Shown here: positions 1-7,312 of the stretch, one piece after another | Layout: every line of letters begins with the position of its first letter | Position numbering within the stretch: the stretch's first letter is position 1 | Assembly: GCA_035501575.1 (NCBI GenBank) | Contig: DATJVZ010000108.1 | Coordinates: forward strand, 1-10,179 | DNA from: JAFAGX01 sp035501575 | GTDB taxonomy: Bacteria > Acidobacteriota > Terriglobia > Terriglobales > Acidobacteriaceae | DNA length: 10,179 nt | Direction: 5' to 3' | The notes under the pieces: model-generated | What the model saw: only the letters and a program-made list of their open reading frames with translations | Databases searched by the model: none | Told to the model about the DNA's origin: nothing | Position numbers and translations under genes: made by a program

Positions 1-192
1 GACGACCCTTATTTTTCCGAATACGTAGACGCGGGCCGATTGCCGATTCACATTGTGGTCAATGAGGGCAGCATCACGCTCGAAGGAGACGTCGATTCAC
101 GAGAAGACCGGGTGCGAGCCGCAGAAGACGCGAACATTGTGACAATGACTGAACTGGTGACGAATAACCTGCGCGTAGCCGGTAATTATTGA
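1..192 (+). CDS. BON-domain protein, C-terminal fragment
   Basis: This is an open frame from the window edge to a TGA at 190-192, so only the last 63 residues are seen. They contain the BON signature: a 'PIHIVVNEGSITLEGDVDS' strand pair, then a helix, then 'VTNNLRVAG' at the end. BON domains are small alpha/beta modules found in periplasmic or outer-membrane proteins such as OsmY. They are thought to bind phospholipid or other envelope components. The helix segment reads 'AEDANIVTMTELVTNNL'. The usual glycine of the BON helix-strand turn (as in 'GVxxVxNNL') is not obvious here, so this copy is somewhat divergent. The stop codon directly abuts the ATG of the downstream HtrA protease, which implies co-transcription. 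The N-terminus, and therefore any signal peptide or further BON repeats, lies outside the window. Confidence 0.8.
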   Translation, partial: DDPYFSEYVDAGRLPIHIVVNEGSITLEGDVDSREDRVRAAEDANIVTMTELVTNNLRVAGNY

Positions 193-1695
193 ATGCGCAA
201 AGTCGTGAATGACAAAACGATGTTTCGACAGTACGCAGTTATGATGATCTTGGCCGCCATCGTTCTGATGGAGGGCTTACTCGTAGTCTTCGTTTTCGGC
301 GTTGCCGGCCACCCATTGTTCAATAGCTCAAAGATTGCTCCTGTGTTTGTTGTTCACGCTGAGCCGAAGGGTGTCGACCCTGGCGCCGAATATGGCTTCG
401 AGTCGGTCTTCAAACCTGCGCTTCCGGCGGTGGTCAGTATCGCCATGTCTCGCATCGTGAACGTGCCACAAATGCCGTACTTCAATGATCCCTTCTTCCA
501 GCAGTTCTTTGGAGGACAACTGCCCCAAGGGCCGCAACAGGAGCGCGAGCAGGGTTTAGGATCGGGGGTCATTATTAGTCCCGACGGTTACATCCTCACC
601 AATAATCACGTCATCGCCAAGTCCACCGACATCAAAGTTATGCTTGCGGACAAGCGGGAATTTCCTGGAAAAGTGATTGGTGCCGATCCGAAAACGGATA
701 TTGCAGTTGTCAAGATTGACGCAAGCAGCTTACCCACCATTACGCTGGGAGACTCGTCGAAGCTCCAGGTTGGAGATTACGCGCTCGCCATCGGCAATCC
801 CTTTGGGGTGGGCGAGACCGGGACGATGGGGATTATCAGTGCCACGGGACGCAATGGTCTCGATATAGAAGACTACGAGGACTTCATTCAGACCGATGCT
901 GCGATTAATCCCGGCAACTCCGGGGGCGCGCTGCTGAATATTCGAGGTGAACTGATTGGAATCAATACCGCGATTCTTTCTGGTAATTCTGGCGGCAATC
1001 AGGGTATCGGTTTCGCCATTCCCATCAAGATGGGCAAGTATGTCATAGACCAGATCCTGAAGAACGGGAAAGTGGTACGCGGCTACATCGGTGTAGTGCC
1101 GCAGGAAGTGACGCCAAGTCTCGCGAAGGCTTTCCACATTCCGCCGGAAAAGGGAGCATTGGTTGGCGACGTCGAGCACGACAGTCCAGGCGCGAAAGCC
1201 GGGCTCGAGACAGGCGACGTTATAACCGAGCTGGACGGGCAGCCGATAAGCGGCCCGAATGATTTGCGCTTACGAGTTGGTAACATGACGCCGGGCACGA
1301 CCGTCCGTCTGAAAATATTGCGCAATGGTGAGTCTAAAGAAGTCTCTCTGACTCTCGGCGAGACACCCGCAAGCAAGGGCTCCAAGAATTCTCTTGGCGC
1401 TGCCGAAAACTCCCCTCTGGCGGGTGTTCAGGTGCAGGAACTCGACGTGGATACGCGACAACAGCTTGGCTTGGGGTCCGACGTCAAAGGGGTTGTCGTC
1501 GCCTACGTGCCTAACACTTCCCCGGCCGCGGAGGCGGGCCTGCAGCGTGGAGACGTGATTGAACAGGTGAACCGACAGCCCGTAAATTCGGTAGCTGACT
1601 ATCAGCGACTCGTTCGACAGGCAGGAAAAGAAGCGGTTGTGCTGCTGATCAACCGAGGTGGGGCTACGACCTTTGTGGTGGTTCAGCCAATGTAA
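193..1695 (+). CDS. HtrA/DegP-type serine protease with two PDZ domains
   Basis: A 500-residue trypsin-like (S1C) protease that degrades or senses misfolded envelope proteins. A single hydrophobic segment at about residues 14-38 acts as signal peptide or membrane anchor; there is no lipobox. The protease domain covers about residues 70-285 with a complete catalytic triad: His139 in 'TNNHV', Asp169 in 'KTDIAVVKI' and Ser243 in 'INPGNSGGALLN'. A Phe/Gln/Pro-rich stretch at about 95-120 ('FFQQFFGGQLPQ') sits where DegP/DegQ have their LA loop. PDZ1 spans about 295-390 and PDZ2 about 408-498, the architecture of DegP/DegQ rather than single-PDZ DegS. The ATG at 193 abuts the upstream BON stop and has no clear Shine-Dalgarno, so coupling is likely; Met10 (220) and Met17 (241) are alternative starts that would keep the hydrophobic segment. 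Family assignment is very secure; whether the protein is anchored or released is not. Confidence 0.96.
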   Translation: MRKVVNDKTMFRQYAVMMILAAIVLMEGLLVVFVFGVAGHPLFNSSKIAPVFVVHAEPKGVDPGAEYGFESVFKPALPAVVSIAMSRIVNVPQMPYFNDPFFQQFFGGQLPQGPQQEREQGLGSGVIISPDGYILTNNHVIAKSTDIKVMLADKREFPGKVIGADPKTDIAVVKIDASSLPTITLGDSSKLQVGDYALAIGNPFGVGETGTMGIISATGRNGLDIEDYEDFIQTDAAINPGNSGGALLNIRGELIGINTAILSGNSGGNQGIGFAIPIKMGKYVIDQILKNGKVVRGYIGVVPQEVTPSLAKAFHIPPEKGALVGDVEHDSPGAKAGLETGDVITELDGQPISGPNDLRLRVGNMTPGTTVRLKILRNGESKEVSLTLGETPASKGSKNSLGAAENSPLAGVQVQELDVDTRQQLGLGSDVKGVVVAYVPNTSPAAEAGLQRGDVIEQVNRQPVNSVADYQRLVRQAGKEAVVLLINRGGATTFVVVQPM

Positions 1696-1706
1696 GGTAG
1701 CTAAAC

Positions 1707-2474
1707 GTGGATGCGGTGGCGAGGACGATTCGAGTTGCGCCGGTTCTCTTCTTCTTGGCGGGAGGAGGCCGAAGTCAGGAACTACCAAGCTTGCCGCCTC
1801 TTCAGGGGCCGGCGGTACCGACAGTGACATTTACGAAGAGCCTTTGGGGCGCGAATCGCTCTTATTACTCGATCACGGTCAGTTCGATGGGTACTACCTC
1901 GTACTGGGCGGAACCTAACTCAGAGCGGCGCGAAGGCGAGCCTAAAATGGACGATTTCACTGCCACGAGTCAGACGCGGAACGAGATTTTTCAACTGACT
2001 GAGAAGCTGCATTTCTTCAAAGGAAAGTTGAGAACTAGCGATGACAATGGGCGAATGGGGTGGAAGTCGCTTACGTTCGCCGAGGGTCCCGTCCGGAACG
2101 GGATTGACTATACGTCCTCGATGAACCGCTCAATAAAGCAGCTTACGCTTTTGTTCGAGCGTATTGCCACCACGATGGAATACGGGTGGAAGCTGTCCGG
2201 GCTGCGCGCTGATGATCCGAGTGCGTTAGCCGCGGAGTTGAAGCAGATGCAAAGACAAGTGACTCGCCGACAACTGGCAGAGTTTGAGGCGATCGCTCCC
2301 ATCGTGCGCGCCATCGCTTTCGATTCTCGTATTCCAGAAGCGTCTAGACGGTACGCTCGTGAACTTTTGAAGGAGACACAGTCCCAAAGAGAGGAAAGAG
2401 CGTCATCCACCGCACCCTATTTCAGTGCCCATGAACTTCTGCCATATGAGGCCACGAGCAGGAGGAGTGAATGA
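1707..2474 (+). CDS. Unnamed putatively exported protein, conserved-looking in Acidobacteriota
   Basis: A 255-residue protein of no recognised named domain. The GTG start at 1707 follows 'taaggtag', a modest Shine-Dalgarno, and lies 11 bases after the HtrA stop. The N-terminus has Arg6 and Arg9 followed by a short hydrophobic run ('VAPVLFFLAGGG', residues 10-21), then 'RSQELPSLP', consistent with a short signal peptide ending near residue 24. Residues about 38-70 look beta-rich ('TVTFTKSLWGANRSYYSITV'). Residues about 85-108 ('ATSQTRNEIFQLTEKLHFF') and 175-232 are helical, the latter rich in Arg, Glu and Gln. From memory, secreted proteins of similar layout occur in other Acidobacteriota, but I cannot name a family. 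It ends in an ATGA overlap with the site-2 protease gene, so it probably works with the neighbouring proteases, as substrate, adaptor or inhibitor (inference only). Confidence 0.82.
   Translation: MDAVARTIRVAPVLFFLAGGGRSQELPSLPPLQGPAVPTVTFTKSLWGANRSYYSITVSSMGTTSYWAEPNSERREGEPKMDDFTATSQTRNEIFQLTEKLHFFKGKLRTSDDNGRMGWKSLTFAEGPVRNGIDYTSSMNRSIKQLTLLFERIATTMEYGWKLSGLRADDPSALAAELKQMQRQVTRRQLAEFEAIAPIVRAIAFDSRIPEASRRYARELLKETQSQREERASSTAPYFSAHELLPYEATSRRSE
2460..2465 (+). promoter_or_regulatory. Strong ribosome binding site inside the upstream gene's 3' end
   Basis: AGGAGG lies 5 bases before the ATG at 2471. It is embedded in the last codons of the unnamed gene (1707-2474), whose TGA overlaps the ATG as ATGA. 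It fixes the start of the site-2 protease and indicates efficient initiation in addition to translational coupling. Confidence 0.8.
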
Positions 2475-3625
2475 AATCACAAATCAAGCTGGGCACCATT
2501 TTCGGAGTTGAACTTGGGCTGCACTACAGTTGGCTGGTGATTGCGCTGCTCATCACCTTCTCGCTGGCTGCTCAGTTCCATGCGGTCAACCGGAATTGGA
2601 GTGAGGCGCTCGTATGGACCACAGCGATTATTACAGGGATACTCTTCTTTGCCTGCCTGTTTGCCCATGAGTTGTCTCACGCATTGGTTGCGAAAACGCA
2701 CGGGTTGCCCATTCACAAAATCACCCTTTTTCTTCTCGGGGGAGTTGCTCAAATCGAAAAGGAAGCGTCCGACCCAAAAACGGAATTTTGGATGGCTATT
2801 GTCGGGCCTTTTACGAGCGGGGTTCTCGGTCTCATCCTGCTGGCGCTGGCCAAGGTCGCCGGCTGGGATCCGCGAACTGCGCCTGTCACTCCCGGCACTG
2901 CGCTCCTTGTTTGGCTTGGCTACATCAACCTCGCTCTCGGGGCGTTCAACATGATTCCGGGGTTCCCTCTGGATGGGGGCCGGGTGCTGCATGCTATCCT
3001 CTGGTGGGTGATGGATGACGCGGAGCGCTCGACTCGCGCAGCGGCATTTGTCGGGCAAGTGATCGCCGTGTTGTTCATCGGTTTCGGGATCCTGCGATTC
3101 TTTCAAGGAGCCGGTCTGGGAGGGCTCTGGCTCGCCTTTATCGGGTGGTTTCTCTTGCAAGCGGCTGGGGCCTCGTACCTGCAGGTCAGGACGGGGAGGC
3201 TTCTCCGTGGCTTGCGCGTTGCGGATGTAATGTCTACCGACTGTACTACGATCGATCGCAGTACGTCGGTGCAGGACTTCGTGCATAAACAGCTTCTACG
3301 AACCGGCCGGCGGTGCTTTTTGGTATCGGAAAACGATCGGCTGGTCGGTCTGATAACTACCCATGAAGTGCGCGCTCTCCCGGCCGACCGTTGGCCTTTC
3401 ACGACCGTGCGCAAGGTGATGCGTCCAATCAATAGTATTCACTCGGTTTCGCGCGACATGCCGGCTCTGGAAGCCCTGGAAATCATGGGACGGGAGGACG
3501 TCAACCAATTGCCCGTCACGTCAGACGGTCGAGTACAGGGGATCGTAACCCGGGCTCACCTGCTTCAGGTGCTTCGGTCTCGTGCGGAGTTGAATCTGCC
3601 GCCGAGTTTGCCGCGTGCGGCATGA
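2471..3625 (+). CDS. Site-2 protease family (M50) intramembrane metalloprotease with CBS pair
   Basis: A 384-residue polytopic zinc protease. The active site is clear: His66-Glu67-x-x-His70 ('AHELSHALVAK') supplies the zinc ligands and catalytic glutamate within a transmembrane helix, and Asp168 in 'NMIPGFPLDGGRVL' is the third ligand. Hydrophobic segments lie at about 18-38, 47-68, 83-98, 107-130, 143-163, 193-211 and 215-233. Residues about 250-303 and 316-370 form two CBS motifs ('VADVMSTDCTTIDRSTSVQD' and 'VRKVMRPINSIHSVSRDMPA') on a cytosolic tail. This is the layout of archaeal MJ0392-type and bacterial Rip3-like site-2 proteases, in which the CBS pair can bind adenine nucleotides and gate activity. 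It lacks the PDZ insertion of RseP. The substrate is unknown and no anti-sigma gene is visible nearby. The gene overlaps both neighbours by 4 bases. Confidence 0.95.
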   Translation: MKSQIKLGTIFGVELGLHYSWLVIALLITFSLAAQFHAVNRNWSEALVWTTAIITGILFFACLFAHELSHALVAKTHGLPIHKITLFLLGGVAQIEKEASDPKTEFWMAIVGPFTSGVLGLILLALAKVAGWDPRTAPVTPGTALLVWLGYINLALGAFNMIPGFPLDGGRVLHAILWWVMDDAERSTRAAAFVGQVIAVLFIGFGILRFFQGAGLGGLWLAFIGWFLLQAAGASYLQVRTGRLLRGLRVADVMSTDCTTIDRSTSVQDFVHKQLLRTGRRCFLVSENDRLVGLITTHEVRALPADRWPFTTVRKVMRPINSIHSVSRDMPALEALEIMGREDVNQLPVTSDGRVQGIVTRAHLLQVLRSRAELNLPPSLPRAA

Positions 3626-6600
3626 GCCGGCCGCAACAGCGGCCTGCGTCGGTGTGTGAGCGATGGGCGGCGTGGCGAGCAACCCGATTCGTGATCATCA
3701 GCGGAACGAGAAAGTTGATTTTGACTAAGAATGTCTGCGTGTTGGCCATCCTTATGTGCGCCAGCCTCTTGTCCGCGCAGGACGAACAAGAGGGCCGGCT
3801 GTTGCTGTTTCCCGACGTCCACAAGGACAAAGTTGCATTCGTCTACGGCGGCGACCTTTGGTTGGCATCCAGTTCAGGGGGTGCCGCCCGGCGAATCACA
3901 TCAAGCCCAGGAAGAGAGTTGTTTCCCAAATTTTCCCCCGATGGAAAGTGGCTCGCTTTCACCGGCCAGTACGATGGCAATTTCAATGTTTATGTGATGG
4001 CGTCTGACGGCGGCCAGCCCAAACAACTGACCTTCTACCAGGGTTCGGCACAGCCGCTGCCCGATCGCATGGGCGTTCTCAATCAGGTGATTGGTTGGAC
4101 GCCGGACAGCAAAGATATCGTTTTTCTTTCGCGGCGCGATGCGAGCAACGGGTGGACCAAACACCCCTACGTGATCAGCAGTGGCGGAGGGTTAGCGCAA
4201 CCACTGCCGATGATGGAAGGTGGGCTGCTCTCCTATTCGGCCGACGGCACCAAAATCGCCTACAACCGCATTTTTCGAAACTTCCGCCAATGGAAGCGTT
4301 ACACAGGTGGCTTGGCTCAGGACATCACGATCTATGACCTCAAGAATAATGTTGTCGATCAGGTCATCCCTCATACCGAATACACAGATTCCTTCCCTAT
4401 GTGGCACGGAAACACGATCTTCTTTACTTCCGATCGCGGGGCGGAACATCGACTTAACCTTTACAAATTTGAGCTAGCCAACAAGCAGGTCGAGCAACTG
4501 ACAAAATTCGACCAGTTCGACGTCATGTGGCCAAGCCTGGGCCCGGACTCGATTATTTTCGAGAACGGCGGCTATCTTTATCTCTACGATCTCGAGTCGC
4601 GCCAGGCAAAGAGACTGACGATTTCTGTGAACGGTGAGCGCGATCAGGCCATGAAGCATTGGGTTGACGCGAGTCGCAACATCACGGACTACGATATCGC
4701 GCCCGACGGCAAACGCGCGGTTTTCGCAGCGCGCGGCGAGGTTCTCACAGCGCCCGCGAAAGAGGGGAGCATTCGCAACCTGACGAATTCTCCCGGTGTC
4801 CGAGAACAAAAGGTGGCTTGGTCGCCAAACGGTCAGTGGATTGCCTACGTCTCTGACCGCACTGGCGAGGATGAAATCTACATTTCCCCTCAGGATGGCC
4901 TTGGTGAGGAACAGGAGATTACGAGCGGCCACAAGGGTTTCATGTTCCAGCCAGTCTGGTCTCCCGACAGCTCGAAGCTCGCCTGGGCAGACCAGGACCT
5001 AAAGCTGTGGTACGTCGATATTAAGGAAAGGAAACCGGTAGAGGTTGATCGCGGCAAGTACTTCGAGATACACAACTACACTTGGTCCCCAGATAGCCAG
5101 TGGGTTGCTTTCGACAAAACGCAAGCTTCTGGGTATGCAGTGGTCTATCTATACAGCCTCGCGGACCATAGGATCACTCCTGTCACCTCGACTCTGGACA
5201 ACAGCTTTAGCTCGGTGTTTGATCCCGACAAGCGCTACCTCTACTTCCTTTCGGACCGCGACTATAACGGGGTCTTGGGCAACATCGACGCTGAAGTTGT
5301 AAACCCGAAGACGACTCGGGTGTATCTGGTTACGCTAACAGCAGACGAGCCCTCACCATTCCCCGCGCTGAGCGATGAGGTGGAGGTGAAGAGCAAGGAG
5401 CCGACAGCCCCGACGCCAACGCCCGAACCGGGAGTGGGTAAGAACCCGAAGCAACCCTCTTCCCAGAGGGAGGAAAAGACACAGGAGAAAGCCGTAGGAA
5501 CAGCGAGCCGGCAGCCCAAGGTGTTCAGGATTGATCTCGACGGCATACAAAATCGTACCGTTGCTCTTGCCGTACCACCGGCAGTGATTCGCAGTTTTGA
5601 TGCTTCGAAGGACGCAATCTATTATTCGACAGCGCCAATTCAGGGATTATCTGGGCCGCTCCCCGGAGAAACTCCAGCCATCCATGTCTATGATCTGAAG
5701 GAACGCAAAGACAAGGTGCTCATTGAAGGTGCCGATCGCTTTGCACTCTCCGCGGACGGTACCAAGCTCCTATATCAGGTTGAGGCCGGCAAGATTGATG
5801 GCGGTTCGCCCCGATTTGGCATCATCGATGCCAAGCCTTCCGACACCCCTCACAAGGCGGGGGATGGCCTGGTGAATCTCAGTGGCATGCGGGTCGAGGT
5901 CGATCCTCCGCAGGAATGGAAGGAGATGTTTCACGAGGTTTGGCGTCAGGAGCGAGACTATTTCTACGAGCCCGCGATGAACGGATTCAATTGGCAGAAG
6001 ATCCACGATCAGTATGCGCAACTGCTTCCTTACGTCGCCGATCGCTATTCGCTCACCTACATCCTCGGAGAAATGATCGGAGAGCTGTCGAACTCCCACA
6101 CTTACGTCGGAGGCGGTGATTATCCTAACCTGCACCCCGTGAACGTGGGCTTGCTGGGCGCTGATTATGATGTCGATTTGGCTACCGGTATGTATCGCTT
6201 CAAGAAAATCTTCCCAGGCGAAAACTGGGATGCTCAGACGCGCTCTCCCTTAACCGAACCAGGCGTCAACGTAAAAGAAGGCGATTATCTGGTCGCCATT
6301 AACGGTCGGGCCCTGCGTTCACCACAGACCCCTGACGAGTTGCTCATCAACGCCGCCAACGAAGTCGTTACCCTCGCGGTTAACTCAAAGCCCACGGCAG
6401 ATGGTGCGCGCAAGGTGATCGTAAAGCCGATCGCTGATGAGTTCAATTTGCGTGAGGATGACATGATTGAAACGAATCGTAGGCGAGTCAACCGAGCCAG
6501 CGACGGACGCATCGGATATGTTTTTCTGCGCAATATGGAGGAGGAAGGTCTCAATCAGTTCATGAAACAGTACTTCCCGCAGATCCGTAAAGAGGGAATC

Positions 6601-7125
6601 ATTTTTGACATACGCTACAACGGCGGCGGGTTCGTCGACCAGCTTCTTTTCGAGCGCTTGCGCCGAGTGCTGGCAGGCATGCAATCGGCCCGCAACTGGG
6701 AGTCGGGCACGGTTCCCGAGAGGGTTTTCCACGGGTACCTGGCCTGCGTGACCAATCACTACGCGGCATCCGATGGTGACTTCTTCAGTTATTTCTTCAA
6801 ACAGTACAAGCTCGGCCCGCTCATCGGGGAACGCACCTGGGGCGGGGTTCGCGGCATTCGCGGGGAGATACCCCTCATGGATGGCGGCTACATCACCAGG
6901 CCGGAATTCTCGCTCTACAGCCTCGATAGCAAGTGGGTCATCGAAAACCGTGGTGTCGAGCCGGACGTGGTCGTCGATAACTCGCCGGACCTTGTCGTAA
7001 CAGGGAGAGACCCGCAGCTTGAAAAAGCGATTGATATGCTCATGCAGCAGATCCAATCCAATCCCAAGAAGCTACCTCCACGCCCCCCCGACTTGCCGCC
7101 CTATCCCCCGGGCCCGGGACTTTGA
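3622..7125 (+). CDS. Tricorn protease homologue (S41 family, beta-propellers and PDZ)
   Basis: A large serine peptidase, 1167 residues from the first ATG, close to the 1071 residues of archaeal tricorn plus a leader. Residues about 55-345 and 354-750 carry PD40/WD-like propeller blades ('FSPDGKWLAFT', 'WTPDSKDIVFLS', 'WSPNGQWIAYVS', 'WSPDSQWVAFD'). C1 begins near 755, a PDZ follows at about 835-945, and the S41 core C2 spans about 946-1130. By motif, Ser825-His826 ('NSHTY'), Ser1050 ('ASDGDFF', followed by Asp1051) and Glu1108 ('IENRGVEPD') match the tricorn tetrad Ser745, His746, Ser965 and Glu1023. The start is uncertain. ATG 3622 forms an ATGA overlap with the upstream gene but has no Shine-Dalgarno and gives a long charged N-terminus. 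TTG 3721, after GAGAAAG, gives a compact signal peptide ('MTKNVCVLAILMCASLLSAQ'); GTG 3691 is also possible. A Pro/Thr/Glu/Lys-rich insert lies at about residues 585-635. The role is presumably degrading peptides outside the cytoplasm. Confidence 0.94.
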   Translation: MSRPQQRPASVCERWAAWRATRFVIISGTRKLILTKNVCVLAILMCASLLSAQDEQEGRLLLFPDVHKDKVAFVYGGDLWLASSSGGAARRITSSPGRELFPKFSPDGKWLAFTGQYDGNFNVYVMASDGGQPKQLTFYQGSAQPLPDRMGVLNQVIGWTPDSKDIVFLSRRDASNGWTKHPYVISSGGGLAQPLPMMEGGLLSYSADGTKIAYNRIFRNFRQWKRYTGGLAQDITIYDLKNNVVDQVIPHTEYTDSFPMWHGNTIFFTSDRGAEHRLNLYKFELANKQVEQLTKFDQFDVMWPSLGPDSIIFENGGYLYLYDLESRQAKRLTISVNGERDQAMKHWVDASRNITDYDIAPDGKRAVFAARGEVLTAPAKEGSIRNLTNSPGVREQKVAWSPNGQWIAYVSDRTGEDEIYISPQDGLGEEQEITSGHKGFMFQPVWSPDSSKLAWADQDLKLWYVDIKERKPVEVDRGKYFEIHNYTWSPDSQWVAFDKTQASGYAVVYLYSLADHRITPVTSTLDNSFSSVFDPDKRYLYFLSDRDYNGVLGNIDAEVVNPKTTRVYLVTLTADEPSPFPALSDEVEVKSKEPTAPTPTPEPGVGKNPKQPSSQREEKTQEKAVGTASRQPKVFRIDLDGIQNRTVALAVPPAVIRSFDASKDAIYYSTAPIQGLSGPLPGETPAIHVYDLKERKDKVLIEGADRFALSADGTKLLYQVEAGKIDGGSPRFGIIDAKPSDTPHKAGDGLVNLSGMRVEVDPPQEWKEMFHEVWRQERDYFYEPAMNGFNWQKIHDQYAQLLPYVADRYSLTYILGEMIGELSNSHTYVGGGDYPNLHPVNVGLLGADYDVDLATGMYRFKKIFPGENWDAQTRSPLTEPGVNVKEGDYLVAINGRALRSPQTPDELLINAANEVVTLAVNSKPTADGARKVIVKPIADEFNLREDDMIETNRRRVNRASDGRIGYVFLRNMEEEGLNQFMKQYFPQIRKEGIIFDIRYNGGGFVDQLLFERLRRVLAGMQSARNWESGTVPERVFHGYLACVTNHYAASDGDFFSYFFKQYKLGPLIGERTWGGVRGIRGEIPLMDGGYITRPEFSLYSLDSKWVIENRGVEPDVVVDNSPDLVVTGRDPQLEKAIDMLMQQIQSNPKKLPPRPPDLPPYPPGPGL
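7107..7118. repeat. 12-bp GC-only perfect palindrome at the 3' end of the tricorn gene
   Basis: CCCGGGCCCGGG overlaps the final codons, encoding part of 'PPGPGL', 7 bases before the TGA. No T-run follows, so it is not an intrinsic terminator by itself. It may be a by-product of the Pro/Gly-rich C-terminus common in tricorn homologues. Confidence 0.4.
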
Positions 7126-7298
7126 GCATCGCGCCTAGCACCGAGTCGGCCTTAGCCTCAGTGTGACCTCACCGGCGGGCTCAAGATACGTCCTTATGCC
7201 TTCCTTATTTTCTGAACCTAGCATTGTAATTGTCTGTCGTGGCGGTTCACGAGCATGCTTTACTCACAGAGGTTGCGGTGAATTGCTGCGCGACGCAC

Positions 7299-7312
7299 GG
7301 AGTGACACTTTG
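7299..7312 (+). promoter_or_regulatory. Shine-Dalgarno and TTG start that decide the YXWGXW gene's N-terminus
   Basis: GGAG at 7299-7302, extended to GGAGTGA, sits 7 bases before TTG at 7310. Starting here gives 'MRLTAFFCTFMLAIVGLG', an ideal signal peptide start, whereas the longer frame opening at GTG 7163 would place about 49 unremarkable residues ahead of it. About 80 bases upstream, TGTAAT at 7225-7230 resembles a -10 box, but I find no convincing -35 partner. Confidence 0.6.

Noticed and set aside
730..1179. 149-residue minus-strand open frame
   Set aside because: It lies entirely inside the HtrA gene, which has the full catalytic triad; the antisense translation has no domain character.
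1270..1830. 186-residue minus-strand open frame spanning the HtrA/unknown junction
   Set aside because: Antisense to two well-supported coding regions; composition is Ser/Arg/Pro-rich as expected from antisense of GC-rich genes.
1658..1918. 86-residue plus-strand frame overlapping the end of HtrA
   Set aside because: Overlaps two better-supported genes and shows no domain or ribosome binding site.
2477..3286. 269-residue minus-strand open frame
   Set aside because: Fully antisense to the site-2 protease, whose HExxH and LDGGR motifs establish the plus strand as coding; the antisense product is a charged, Pro/Arg/Glu-rich non-protein.
6385..7056. 223-residue minus-strand open frame
   Set aside because: Antisense to the catalytic domain of the tricorn homologue; no recognised motif.
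7163..7309. Upstream extension of the YXWGXW gene from GTG 7163
   Set aside because: It puts about 49 residues without domain character ahead of a perfect signal peptide, while TTG 7310 has a good Shine-Dalgarno.
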